Assembly: GCA_937862885.1 (NCBI GenBank)
Contig: CALMEE010000056.1
Span: forward strand, 1 to 44,179
DNA: 44,179 nt
Direction: 5' to 3'
From: an uncultured Planctomycetaceae bacterium
Lineage (GTDB): Bacteria > Planctomycetota > Planctomycetia > Pirellulales > Pirellulaceae
Position 1 is the first letter of the stretch. The number at the start of each line of letters is the position of its first letter. The notes under the pieces were generated by a model. That model did not search any database, was not told where the DNA came from, and saw only the letters and a program-made list of their open reading frames with translations. This document shows positions 16,838-27,464 of the stretch, one piece after another. The position numbers and the translations under genes were made by a program.

Positions 16838-18175
16838 TTAAGTCTGTTCTCGATTTCGTTTGATCGGGTTTAGAATCAACAGAAAACAGATTACCGAAAC
16901 GACGACTAAAATAATGGGCCAAGACCGTTCCAAATATTTTTGGACGAGTTGTGGCATCGAATGAATTTCATTTCCCGCGCTTCGCTTCAAATCCGGCTCA
17001 AGGATGATATGTAGTTGATCATTTTGCGTCAGCGGGATTTGGTTGCGAACCGTGTGTTCAATTTGTTGTTTCAGTTTTTCGAAATGTTGCTCTGATTGTT
17101 CCCAATCCAAGCCCTGGTCTGAGCTAGACTCGTGGCCAGTTCGCCCGAGCACTCGTCTTAGCAATGCTTCCGGAACAGCAATCGATACCGTCATTCGAGT
17201 GTTTCGGCGAAAACCGGTCACCACAGTCGGGTTTGTTTTGGGCGTGCGAACTTCGCGGAGTGAGACCCTCCCATTACTTCCCAACAATCGGGAATCAGGG
17301 ATGACTTGTTCTGTTAATGCCGAAGAATGGTGTTGAGACGATGCAAGTTTTACTTCACCATTGAGATACTCTTCCGAGGCTGGCATTGGATCCACGCTTA
17401 CGGAGATGCTCAGCTCGGGATAACTCGCCAGTGAAGTCTGTAAACGACGAAGATATTCTTCGCGGCGTTCAAACAACCGAATATGCGCCTGGTTTTGCTC
17501 AGGATCATTAGCCGCCTCACGATAAGAAATCTCGTTAGCCAGGTCGATAATTTCGATTTGATCATCCATCAATCCAGGAAACATGCCGCGAGTCAGCGAT
17601 CGTATCATACCTACGGTACGATTAGCCAAATGAGTCTGCTGCTTCGTTTGCAAGCTGATAATTGCCTGCTGTCGTTTAGGAGAAAATGGATTCTCATTAC
17701 GCAGTTCAGCGTATTCGACGGTAGCATCCTCTATGTTGTGCATCGCAATTAACTGATCGCGCAAGCGTTGTTTCTTCTGTTCGAGCGAGTAGTCTTGTTG
17801 TTGAGATCGCGTTAAAAACGCTGAAAAGGGTGTAATGGATGATTCCTGATGGGTGGTGCGCAAAACCTGGTGTTTGCTCAATGACTTTAGGTAAAGATCA
17901 CGTCGATTGCGTGGAACCATGATGGATCCATCGGCGAGCTGGTATTCGTTCAGCCCGTCCTTGGCGAATGCAAGTTGACCCAGGTTTATCTCGCGCGCAT
18001 CCCATTGATGGTGATTGAGGACGGCAACCCATTCTGGTTCACTCGGATTTGTCCAGACGTTCACCATCCAGGTAACACCGATAATTGTCAGGAGAACGAT
18101 CGAGGCGCGCGCGGCTGTCGAGCGTGAAGCGAACCATGCTCTTAGGCTGTCAGCTAGATCGTTGAGATAATGCAT
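16838..18175 (-). CDS. fliF: Divergent FliF/SctJ-family ring protein lacking the FliG-binding tail
   Basis: FliF forms the flagellar MS ring, and SctJ the matching ring of secretion systems. This 445-residue protein has an N-terminal helix (STAARASIVLLTIIGVTWMVNVW), a first ring-building domain with a YQLADGSIMVPRNRRDLYLK strand-turn, and a second with EDATVEYA and a long helix (HLANRTVGMIRSLTRGMFPGL) followed by IEIIDLANE. The last hydrophobic helix is 417-435 and only about ten basic residues (NPIKRNREQT) follow. Normal FliF continues for about 100 residues to bind FliG. So the motor-coupling tail is missing. The sequence is divergent, and SctJ-like origin remains possible. ATG at 18175 has no clear ribosome site. 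Confidence 0.72.
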   Translation of the reverse strand: MHYLNDLADSLRAWFASRSTAARASIVLLTIIGVTWMVNVWTNPSEPEWVAVLNHHQWDAREINLGQLAFAKDGLNEYQLADGSIMVPRNRRDLYLKSLSKHQVLRTTHQESSITPFSAFLTRSQQQDYSLEQKKQRLRDQLIAMHNIEDATVEYAELRNENPFSPKRQQAIISLQTKQQTHLANRTVGMIRSLTRGMFPGLMDDQIEIIDLANEISYREAANDPEQNQAHIRLFERREEYLRRLQTSLASYPELSISVSVDPMPASEEYLNGEVKLASSQHHSSALTEQVIPDSRLLGSNGRVSLREVRTPKTNPTVVTGFRRNTRMTVSIAVPEALLRRVLGRTGHESSSDQGLDWEQSEQHFEKLKQQIEHTVRNQIPLTQNDQLHIILEPDLKRSAGNEIHSMPQLVQKYLERSWPIILVVVSVICFLLILNPIKRNREQT

Positions 18176-18291
18176 TGAACTAGGTAATCGATTTGCGGTT
18201 TAGGAAGAACAACAACTAATTGAACACTATATTGTGTGACTTGTTTTCTACGGCATCGTGATTTCAATGCTTGGGCTGATGGGCGTACTTG

Positions 18292-19017
18292 CTAGGCACA
18301 TCTGCGCATAAACTTCTTTGGAATCGAAAAATTGACAGCGTATCCTCCTTGCGGGCATCGTTGATAATCAAGATGTCCCTGATGACTTTTTGCCACCAGT
18401 TCCGCAAGGCGGACACCGATCGCACCACGACTCTGCGAGTCGTTGAATCCGGTTAGTTCCAACTCCCAGTCGGTCGCTTTCGTAACGCAGGAGATCGAGA
18501 TTTCATTAGATTGCTCGGTTAAGTCCAAGAGCAAACCAGTGAGCGCCACGTATAGTTGTTGGCGATCGGCAACCACTACGAACGGTTCGGTCGTATCGAA
18601 ACAAATCTCCGGTCCGGTCGTGCCCAAATAGTTGCAAATCTCTTGTATGACGGATGTTAATTCAAAACGACTCCAATTCGGTTCTTCATGGAGACGAACA
18701 ATGAATTGATTTACATGCTGTACAAGCTCCAAATGTGCCAAGATGCGTCGCGTCATGCATATCGAATCGTTGGGAAAGGTGTTGCTGCGCGATCTGCCGC
18801 TTTCCCGAGAGTGTTGAGCCATCAACTGGGTTTCCAGCTGCACAATTTTGCCTGCTAACACCGAAATCTGTCGAGAAAAGAGTTCACACAATTCTGGAAT
18901 TCCCCAAGTTTTTCGGGACGAGGACTTTCGTCCAAGCTGCTGTTCTGATCGAACTCGCATATCGTCCCGTGCAAAATAGGAAATGTTGTCCAGCGGCTGT
19001 TTCTCGTATTTAGTCAC
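18292..19017 (-). CDS. Degenerate sensor-kinase-like ATPase-fold protein
   Basis: This 241-residue soluble protein has a helical first half and a C-terminal part that follows a GHKL (histidine-kinase ATPase) fold: FELTSVIQEICNYLG, FVVVADRQQLYVALTGLLLDL (where the N-box normally has DxxxLxxxLxNLLxNA), a WELELTGFNDSQSRGAIGV turn, and LAELVAKSHQGHLDYQ at the usual G2 position, ending in a GYAVNFSIP strand. The invariant N-box Asn is missing and the glycine boxes are poor, so ATP binding is doubtful. No phosphoacceptor His in a clear H-box is seen. The start is GTG at 19017, with GGA six bases upstream. It lies directly upstream of the flagellar-type cluster in the same orientation and may act with it; that is inference. 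Confidence 0.6.
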   Translation of the reverse strand: MTKYEKQPLDNISYFARDDMRVRSEQQLGRKSSSRKTWGIPELCELFSRQISVLAGKIVQLETQLMAQHSRESGRSRSNTFPNDSICMTRRILAHLELVQHVNQFIVRLHEEPNWSRFELTSVIQEICNYLGTTGPEICFDTTEPFVVVADRQQLYVALTGLLLDLTEQSNEISISCVTKATDWELELTGFNDSQSRGAIGVRLAELVAKSHQGHLDYQRCPQGGYAVNFSIPKKFMRRCA

Positions 19018-19306
19018 AATAGTTCCATTATGTTGGCGTTATCATCCGACGCATGGTGATTCCATGTCCGTCAGCGTTTATGTCGCACAATCCATCCTGC
19101 AATAGAAGTCACGCGGCAGTTAAGGGACAATACTTGAGCAAAAGTTTGTCGTACATACAGAATTTGACAATAAGATGTCAATCCATGAATTTTGCCAGCA
19201 TGATCGAGCTATATGAAATTGCTCCGAGCAGAGGAACAAATCGCGAAAACTTTGACCGGTGCTACGGCCAATGTTCGCTCGTGGAGAGGAAAGAATAGAG
19301 TTGCTG

Positions 19307-20074
19307 CTATCTTACGATAGAATTTGAATGTGACGAATCAGAAATCGTTTCCATGATCCATGTATTCATGTCATGAAATACTTGAGAATCGAGGCTGTCG
19401 CCGCAGGGGTATTGTTTCAAGACCAACGAAAACCCGGCAACATGCAACAACTTGAGGTTCTGGCAAAGCGTGCATTCGCCAAACCGATTAGAACGTCGGG
19501 CGTGCGCCCAGAAGATCGGCAGGTTTCTACAACGGGTCCAACTCCCCAAGGGCTGACCGTCTTGAGGGACCTCGCCATTCAGCGATATGACGCCGGCAAA
19601 CCAATTGGGAAAGGCAAAGGCAACCCGCATCGCCATTGTTCCACCGCTGCCACAGCCAACGATGAACACGCGTTCCGGATCCACATTCAGCCTCAATTTG
19701 GCGTGGTTGATTGCGACTTCGATTCGCTCCGCAGTTCGCTCAATGCAGACCGGATCTTGCAACCAGCTTGTACAGCCATCTCCGAATGGACTGCTAATGG
19801 AAACCGCAGTATAGTTGCGGTGACTTAGGTGAGGCATCATTTTTAGAACTTGCCGATGGTCTTGGCCATCAGCATGTAGCCAAACAAGTAACGGATACGC
19901 GTACTTGGCCTCGTAATGTTGCGGAATGAACAACGTATAATCGAACAGGTCGTGAACATGATCGTCAAATGCAACCGTTCGAGAGGGCTGTGGTTTTCTG
20001 AGTTCAGCTAACTTCTTGACTTTCGGTGACGAAAATCCCAACTGGCTAAGTGGACTGAGCTTTATTCGGTTCAT
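19307..20074 (-). CDS. Alpha/beta-hydrolase-fold protein, atypical nucleophile elbow
   Basis: The protein (255 residues from the ATG at 20074; a TTG at 20107 would add 11) resembles esterase/PHB-depolymerase-like alpha/beta hydrolases: YAYPLLVWLHADGQD, AVSISSPFGDG, then RVFIVGCGSGGTMAM, and GVISLNGEVP. A late FHDMNTWIM carries the likely His. In related enzymes the elbow reads GxSxGG; here the aligned sequence is Gly-Cys-Gly-Ser-Gly-Gly (bases 19640-19657), so Gly takes the nucleophile position and Ser is one place later. The protein may be inactive, or the Ser may be shifted. No signal peptide is visible. It does not look co-transcribed with mdh, as a hairpin and a gap of almost 400 bases separate them. 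Confidence 0.65.
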   Translation of the reverse strand: MNRIKLSPLSQLGFSSPKVKKLAELRKPQPSRTVAFDDHVHDLFDYTLFIPQHYEAKYAYPLLVWLHADGQDHRQVLKMMPHLSHRNYTAVSISSPFGDGCTSWLQDPVCIERTAERIEVAINHAKLRLNVDPERVFIVGCGSGGTMAMRVAFAFPNWFAGVISLNGEVPQDGQPLGSWTRCRNLPIFWAHARRSNRFGECTLCQNLKLLHVAGFSLVLKQYPCGDSLDSQVFHDMNTWIMETISDSSHSNSIVR

Positions 20075-20107
20075 CGTCTGACTGGGTTTAGCGACGGGAA
20101 TTACCAA

Positions 20108-20465
20108 AGACGAGTTTTGTAGTATAACAAATGCGACAAGTCAACGGCAGCCAATGAAACAAAAATTCATTTTGTAAGGCATCCCGCTAGCGATGAGGTC
20201 GATTAATTTTCGTCTGGAGAGTGCAACTCGACTTGACAATCAACAAGAACTTGAATTCCGCAAAAAACGATCGTTTGACGAAATTCGTTTCGCGTTAATT
20301 TGGTTTTAGAGAAAGCTCTTTTCGAGAAGGCAACTCGCGATCTAGTCTGAGTGTCTATGCAAGTCGCGGTGTGACGAATCAATACATCTTCATGTGACTC
20401 CCGCACGGCTCAACGTGCGGGAGCAACCATGATACAGTTCAGTTCGAGTCAACAACTTGGAATTC
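20108..20465. other. Intergenic region downstream of mdh
   Basis: No gene is supported between mdh and the hydrolase gene. A perfect ten-base hairpin (20398-20423) dominates the mdh-proximal part. The rest holds only short frames without ribosome sites. Confidence 0.4.
20398..20423 (-). terminator. Strong hairpin after mdh
   Basis: A perfect inverted repeat, CTCCCGCACG, six-base loop, CGTGCGGGAG, lies 43 bases beyond the mdh stop. The stem is GC-rich and stable in either strand. No T run follows on the minus strand, so it may be a T-poor terminator or mRNA 3'-end stabiliser rather than a classic intrinsic terminator. Confidence 0.5.
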
Positions 20466-21413
20466 TTAAGCACCGACCAATTCGGTCATTGCGCCGACAA
20501 GTTCTTTTACCGCGTCGACGCTCTTCTTGAAATCGGCGGCTTCTTGTTGGTCCAATTCAATTTCAATGATTTTCTCGACGCCTTTTCCGCCAAGTACAAT
20601 CGGCACACCAACATAGTAACCGCCGACGCTGTATTCCTTATCGCAATATGCCGCACAAGGAATCACTCGCTTCTTGTCTTTGACGATCGCTTCCACCATT
20701 TGGGCACAAGCAGCGGCTGGAGCATAATATGCGCTTCCCGTTTTTAGCAAGCTGACGATTTCCGCGCCACCGACCCGCGCACGCTGTACAATAGCGTCAA
20801 GTTTATCTCGCTTCATGAGGCGTAGAATTGGAATCCCGCCTACCGATGTGCAGGTTGGCATAGGCACCATCGTATCGCCATGGCCGCCCATCAAGAGCGC
20901 TGAAATATCTTCCACGCTCACTCCCAATTCCATAGCCAAGAAGGTGCGGTAGCGGGCGGTGTCCAATACACCCGCTTGACCCAGCACGCGATGATGTGGA
21001 AATCCACTAACGGCTTGGAATTGTTGCACCATGGCATCAAGGGGATTGGAGACCACGATGACAATTGCGTTCGGGCTGGAAGTTTTCACATGCTCGGCCA
21101 CCGCCGTGATGATCCGCGCGTTGGTGGCCAACAAATCATCCCGGCTCATCCCCGGTTTACGAGCGATGCCTGCCGTCACCACAATCACATCGCTGTTGGC
21201 AGCATCCGCGTAATCAGAAGTGCCAACAATATTCGAGTCGAAGCCCATGATTGGACCTGATTGACGTAAGTCGAGGCCCTTGCCCTTGGGCATGTCGCCA
21301 ACTTCCGGAATATCTAGGAGGACGATATCACCCAACTCCATCGATGCGCACCAGTGTGCGGTTGTTGCACCAACATTCCCTGCCCCGATAACTGTAATTT
21401 TTGCTCGTTTCAT
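20466..21413 (-). CDS. mdh: Malate dehydrogenase
   Basis: NAD-dependent malate dehydrogenase of the LDH-like type, interconverting malate and oxaloacetate in the TCA cycle. The 315-residue length is normal. [17 protein letters not shown] (5-21) is the dinucleotide fold, with an Asp (D34) after the second strand that selects NAD. The substrate loop reads [18 protein letters not shown], with the arginine pair that distinguishes malate from lactate, and the catalytic His lies in [12 protein letters not shown]. The C-terminus has [22 protein letters not shown] chose the ATG at 21413 with AGGAT seven bases upstream rather than a TTG at 21431. It is a single-gene unit. Confidence 0.95.
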   Translation of the reverse strand: MKRAKITVIGAGNVGATTAHWCASMELGDIVLLDIPEVGDMPKGKGLDLRQSGPIMGFDSNIVGTSDYADAANSDVIVVTAGIARKPGMSRDDLLATNARIITAVAEHVKTSSPNAIVIVVSNPLDAMVQQFQAVSGFPHHRVLGQAGVLDTARYRTFLAMELGVSVEDISALLMGGHGDTMVPMPTCTSVGGIPILRLMKRDKLDAIVQRARVGGAEIVSLLKTGSAYYAPAAACAQMVEAIVKDKKRVIPCAAYCDKEYSVGGYYVGVPIVLGGKGVEKIIEIELDQQEAADFKKSVDAVKELVGAMTELVGA

Positions 21414-22010
21414 TTCACGTATCCTATTCAATCAACATCTGGTCGAAATTTATTGGAGAAAACAAAAAGATTCGGCGTGCCCTTTGCACTTACTTGCTGC
21501 ACTCGAACTCACCAAGTATGGCGCAACGCATCAGCATGCTCAAGGACAACGCCTGCCGTCGCTGAATCTGAAGATCAATAATTCGATACAGCGAAAATCG
21601 TCGCGTCGCTTGCCTACATATTGGTGCAGGTGAAAAATAACGTCGATGTCACCCAACAATTAAGCAGTTGAATCGATTCGCCAAACAGCAACCACCATTT
21701 GGGCACTCCTGCCAACTTTTTTGTGCAACAAAGCTCCGTCTGTCAGAAAAGGCAAAACAAGGCCTTCTCGTTCGAAATGCACTTGATACGCCGTTTGCTT
21801 TGACGACCCACTCACCGAAAAGAGATGGTGCGACTTGCGCCTAAATCGCTTTAACGGTTCGCCAGTGCAACGAACCCACGAGGGCCCAAATTCGGAAATT
21901 CGTTTTACACCTGATCCGCGCAAGATTTTACCACAGCCGGAGTAGGCTGTTAACTCCCGACTCGGCAGCCCCAGAAAAACGGCCTATTCCGTTGTGATCA
22001 AAAATCGTGA
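21414..22010. other. Intergenic region between the DUF1501 gene and mdh
   Basis: No gene is securely supported. A minus-strand frame of 87 codons (21660-21923) opens with TTG and has no recognisable motif or ribosome site, so I leave it out. A likely intrinsic terminator for the upstream operon is at 21975-21993. Confidence 0.4.
21975..21993 (-). terminator. Probable intrinsic terminator of the PSD1-DUF1501 operon
   Basis: On the minus strand AACGG, loop AATAGG, CCGTT is followed directly by further T residues (five T in all), 18 bases beyond the DUF1501 stop. The stem is short (five pairs), so termination strength is uncertain, but position and T run fit. Confidence 0.5.
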
Positions 22011-23468
<1,458 letters not shown>

Positions 23469-23486
23469 CGGTAGACTTTCAATTAA

Positions 23487-26057
23487 CTAATCGAGAAAGA
23501 TAAACTCGTTTAAATTATAGGCTAACAAACAAAAATACTTGAATGCTGCTCGGGCTTCGACGCCTTTCTCTCGCAAGTGCTCCACAAACTCTACACCGCG
23601 ATCAATTTCGTCCTGGGCTGGATGCCGCTGGGTCACTCGAGTCAGCACGATACCGACTTGCTGACTTAGTTCGTCAGACAAGTTGGCAACGTCCGCCGCT
23701 AACTTTTCAGCCTCTTCATTGACGAAATCACTGTTGAGCATACCCAGCGCTTGCGTCGGTTGCACCGTATTAAAACGAGCTGGACAAGGCGTATCCGGAT
23801 CAGCAATATCGAAACTGGCCAACAAGGGTACGGGGAGTGAGCGTTTGATATGCACATAAATCGTGCGGCGCGTAATGTCCTCTGGGCTCGATGTTCCCCA
23901 GTTTTCACCCGGGCGCGATTGTCCATGTAAAACTTCCGCAGGGATCTTGGGATATATACTGGGGCCAAACATCTTTTCACGGTTAAGTGATTGATTGACG
24001 GCCAAGATCGAATCGCGAACCTCTTCCGCCGTCAAACGGCGCATGTTATATCTCCAAAACAAATTGTTAAGCGGATCGGTTACCAGATACGCTTCGTTGG
24101 CCGCAGAAGACATGCGATACGTGGAGCTCATGAGCATCATCTTATGCATCCGCTTGAGTTTCCAACCACCTTGAACAAATTCATCAGCCAACCAATCGAG
24201 CAGTTCAGGATGCGTGGGTCGCTCACCTTGAAAGCCAAAGTCACTCGATGTACGTACAATCCCTCGGCCGAACAGGTTTTGCCAACTCCGGTTGATCATC
24301 ACTCGGGCCGTCAGCGGATTTGACTCACTGGTTATCCAGTTCGCCAAAGCCATTCGCCGACCAGAACTTTCCCCCGATTTCGGCGGCACAATTGCCGGTT
24401 CCGGCGGCGAAAGCACGCTGGGGAAGCCGGGCTCAACCTGATCGCCTCGCACGTGCAAGTTCCCGCGAAACAAAACATACGTCTCAGGCGGACTGGACCC
24501 CCGTTCCTTGACGCACAGTGCGGCTTCAAGTGCCTTCGGGCGATTGCGCCTCAGCCCACGCATATCGTCGAAAAGCAACTTGTACTGGTCAGCCTGCTCG
24601 CGCGTGATTACGCCTGTTTCCACGCGCTTTTCAACCAACGGCACACGATTCATTTCATAGTTGAATTCTTCGTGCTCTACGCTTTCGAAGGTGGGTTTGA
24701 CAATCGCTTCAATTTGTTCCAAAGCCCGGCGATTCCTCCTCACCCTTCGCTCATGTTCGCGCACGTCCGCCGCGTATTTTTCTTGCAGTTCCTTGGGGGC
24801 AATAGAACGCGTGGAGGCATCCAGAACCGTCTCGTGCGCACGCACTCCATACCGGCGGATATTGCGGAAAAAAGCTAAGAAGCGATAGTAGTCTTTTAAG
24901 GGGACTGGATCTATCTTATGGTCATGACAGCGGGCACAATCAAGTGTCAAGCCAAGCATGGTTTGCGCCGTAGTCGCCAGAACGTCATCCATGTCATCGT
25001 ACCAGGCTTGCTCATGATCGACGGGTTCATCGTCCCAAATACCCAACCGGTAATACCCAGTCGCAATAATGCGTTCGGGTGTGACATCCTCGTATTCATC
25101 TCCGGCCAATTGCTCACGGACAAATTCATCATACGGCTTGTCATCATTGAGCGATTGAATCACGTAATCGCGGTAGCGCCAAACAAATGGTTTTGTATCG
25201 TCGCGCTCGTAGCTATTCGATTCAGCGTACCGCACCAAATCCAACCAATGACGTCCCCATTTCTCTCCGTAGTGTTTTGATGCCAGAAGGCGATCGACCA
25301 GTTCTTCATAGGCATCTGGTGATTCGTCATTGAAGAAAGCGTCCACTTCTTCAATCGTGGGAGGCAATCCCGTCAAGTCATAATACAGCCTGCGTATCAA
25401 CTGGTGCTTGGATGCGGGAGGATTGGGAACCATTCCCTGTTCCTGCAACTTGTCCCAGATAAATGCGTCGATTTCATTGGCCGGCCACTCGCTCTCCACT
25501 TGCGGTACTGCAGACCGAGCTACCGGTTGAAACGACCAAAACTTTTTGGTTTCTTCCGTCACTTGCGGAGGTCCATGGTGGGCATGTTCGGCCTCCGGTA
25601 TGAAGCCCTCTCCGACCCAAGGTGCACCAGCCTCCACCCAGCGCGTCAAGGCTTCAATATCTTCCTCCGCCAATTTTCCATCGGGCGGCATTTCATAGCT
25701 TTCGTAATTAATCGCTTCGAGCAGCAGGCTCTCCAACGGTTCAGCTAGATCGATGGCCGCCCCGGAATCACCTCCTTTGAGCAACCCCTCACGGTGCGTT
25801 AACACCAACCCCCCCTCAATTTCACCCTTGCCATGACAATGAAAACACCGCTCAGCCAAAATCGGCTGGACGCGATTTAAGAAGAGTTCACGCAGTTCCT
25901 GGCTCAGGCCTGGCTCTTCCGTTTCACGATCTTGATCAATTTGAGCAAATAGGCCCACACCAGTAAGGTTAAGGATTCCCAAGACAAAACAACACGCAAT
26001 CAAACCAGTCCGTGCGGAGCGCTTAACAACTTGCAACTGAAAAGACTTATATGCCAT
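23487..26057 (-). CDS. PSCyt1/DUF1549/DUF1553 planctomycete protein with c-type heme motif
   Basis: This large exported protein (856 residues from the ATG at 26057; signal peptide through about GLFAQ) has the three-part planctomycete layout. First is PSCyt1, a cytochrome-c-like domain with RCFHCHG (CxxCH heme motif), GGLVLTHREGLLKGG, and YEMPPDGKLAEEDIEALTRWVEAGAPW. Next is DUF1549, with RHWLDLVRYAESNSYERD and a second CxxCH (LDCARCHDHKIDPV). Last is DUF1553, with RMALANWITSESNPLTARVMINRSW, SSDFGFQGERPTHPELLDWLA, and RRLTAEEVRDSILAVNQSL. A longer frame from a TTG at 26141 is less likely. The DUF1501 gene follows 18 bases downstream. A periplasmic redox role is inferred from the heme motifs. 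Confidence 0.9.
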   Translation of the reverse strand: MAYKSFQLQVVKRSARTGLIACCFVLGILNLTGVGLFAQIDQDRETEEPGLSQELRELFLNRVQPILAERCFHCHGKGEIEGGLVLTHREGLLKGGDSGAAIDLAEPLESLLLEAINYESYEMPPDGKLAEEDIEALTRWVEAGAPWVGEGFIPEAEHAHHGPPQVTEETKKFWSFQPVARSAVPQVESEWPANEIDAFIWDKLQEQGMVPNPPASKHQLIRRLYYDLTGLPPTIEEVDAFFNDESPDAYEELVDRLLASKHYGEKWGRHWLDLVRYAESNSYERDDTKPFVWRYRDYVIQSLNDDKPYDEFVREQLAGDEYEDVTPERIIATGYYRLGIWDDEPVDHEQAWYDDMDDVLATTAQTMLGLTLDCARCHDHKIDPVPLKDYYRFLAFFRNIRRYGVRAHETVLDASTRSIAPKELQEKYAADVREHERRVRRNRRALEQIEAIVKPTFESVEHEEFNYEMNRVPLVEKRVETGVITREQADQYKLLFDDMRGLRRNRPKALEAALCVKERGSSPPETYVLFRGNLHVRGDQVEPGFPSVLSPPEPAIVPPKSGESSGRRMALANWITSESNPLTARVMINRSWQNLFGRGIVRTSSDFGFQGERPTHPELLDWLADEFVQGGWKLKRMHKMMLMSSTYRMSSAANEAYLVTDPLNNLFWRYNMRRLTAEEVRDSILAVNQSLNREKMFGPSIYPKIPAEVLHGQSRPGENWGTSSPEDITRRTIYVHIKRSLPVPLLASFDIADPDTPCPARFNTVQPTQALGMLNSDFVNEEAEKLAADVANLSDELSQQVGIVLTRVTQRHPAQDEIDRGVEFVEHLREKGVEARAAFKYFCLLAYNLNEFIFLD

Positions 26058-26226
26058 TAACGAAATCGCTTCCAAACAAAGGAACCTAGAACGAATCTTG
26101 CCTCGACTTGATGCGGTTGCTTTTAACTCCTCGCCAAGCAATACCGTGAATATCCGGCTTCAACCATTTTATACCAAATTTGGCATAAAGCATAAACTTC
26201 GCGCCTGCCAGTTTCAGTCGCTTTAA

Positions 26227-27168
26227 TTAAGGTTCGTGATTTTTCTTACGGATCATTCGACTGTATTTTTCCAGCGTGCTGCGTTCCTTACGGTTGAGAC
26301 TTGCTTCTCCTTCCCGATGCAGTTTGTCAAGAATTCGGTCAGCTTCTTCCTGCAATTTGTCTTCGGATGACTTACCGCGATGAACTTTGAGACGAGGCTT
26401 TCCGGACATGCGATCGGTTAACCAATCGAAACGAACCCAACTGAGATTCCAGCCCAGGCGAAAATAAAGAAATGCAAAAAGGGCGCCGGCAAGATGCGCA
26501 TACCAACCGACTTGAGAGGATGGGCGGAGCCCTTGCAAAATGTCGCTGCCGATCAACAGGATTCCTAACACCCATGCTGGAGCCGGGATAATTCCAAAAA
26601 TTAAGATCGTGCGATGAGGGTACAATAACACGAACAAAATGATCACAGCCGAAACGGCACCGGAGGCTCCCACTAGGAATGACGTCTTACCCATCAACGA
26701 AATAAAGAAGTAGGAAACAACCCCGGCAAACAACAGTGCCGCAACATAAAATCTGAGAAACTCATGACGACCATAGCGTTCTTCGAGGGAACGGCCGAAA
26801 ATGAATAAACCCAACATGTTAAATAGCACATGCATAATTCCAGTATCAGAAGTGATGGACGCATGAGCGAATCCATAGGTGGCGATTTGCCACAGGTTCC
26901 AATAGGGAAGTTGCCAGAAGGCGACCTCCTTCTCGGCAAATGTCCCTTGACCATCGACTTTTAGAGACATCATCCAGCTCAACCAACGCGTGCCACCGCC
27001 TACAAAAACTTCTGGAGTGAACGCATCAACCAAAAAGATTGCCGCATTAACAAGAATCAACGTGATGACGATGGAGCGAGGTGCATTTGGCCCACGCATC
27101 GAGCCATAGCTCTGTGAAGGATCGTAATCGTCATCGTCTCGGTAATAGCTCCGGTCGGAAATCGGCAT
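26227..27168 (-). CDS. Rhomboid family intramembrane serine protease
   Basis: This is a membrane protease of the GlpG/rhomboid family, with 313 residues and about six hydrophobic helices between residues 32 and 235. The catalytic pair is clear: GASG (167-170, Ser169) and His225 in AHLAGALFAF. HVLFNMLGLFIFG (113-125) supplies the conserved His and Asn of the oxyanion region. The N-terminal 30 residues are polar and acidic (a run of Asp), and the C-terminus is a long charged helix (SSEDKLQEEADRILDKLHREG) that fits the family's cytoplasmic tail. The ATG at 27168 has no clear ribosome site. The substrate is unknown. Confidence 0.9.
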   Translation of the reverse strand: MPISDRSYYRDDDDYDPSQSYGSMRGPNAPRSIVITLILVNAAIFLVDAFTPEVFVGGGTRWLSWMMSLKVDGQGTFAEKEVAFWQLPYWNLWQIATYGFAHASITSDTGIMHVLFNMLGLFIFGRSLEERYGRHEFLRFYVAALLFAGVVSYFFISLMGKTSFLVGASGAVSAVIILFVLLYPHRTILIFGIIPAPAWVLGILLIGSDILQGLRPSSQVGWYAHLAGALFAFLYFRLGWNLSWVRFDWLTDRMSGKPRLKVHRGKSSEDKLQEEADRILDKLHREGEASLNRKERSTLEKYSRMIRKKNHEP

Positions 27169-27372
27169 TGTTCGCAGCAGTTTTTGTAAAAGTTATAACG
27201 GGCGCGATCTGGGCTTCGGCAAGCAAGTGCCGTCATTCAAAAACCATCCAAGATTCTAGTCCGTGCCTGCTTTTGAGAAAACGGGGCGAGACTTCTAGCT
27301 GGAGCAGCGGGCGAACGTTTTGCAGCGATACCATTTACTGGCTTAATCCTAGCAAAGTGACATGAGGGGTTT

Positions 27373-27389
27373 AATTCGCTTATCGAATT
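27373..27389. promoter_or_regulatory. Inverted repeat upstream of the ferredoxin gene
   Basis: A perfect six-base inverted repeat, AATTCG, five-base spacer, CGAATT, sits about 75 bases before the ferredoxin ATG. It has the size of a dimeric repressor operator, but no regulator gene is adjacent and the match could be chance. Confidence 0.25.
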
Positions 27390-27464
27390 GGCTACGCTAC
27401 GGTTTGATCAATGCCGATCATTGTTCGGCATCTACGCCACAATCATCAATTAGGAAGAATCGCA

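Noticed and set aside
21660..21923. Minus-strand frame of 87 codons between the DUF1501 gene and mdh
   Set aside because: TTG start, no ribosome site and no motif. It could be real but cannot be supported from sequence alone.
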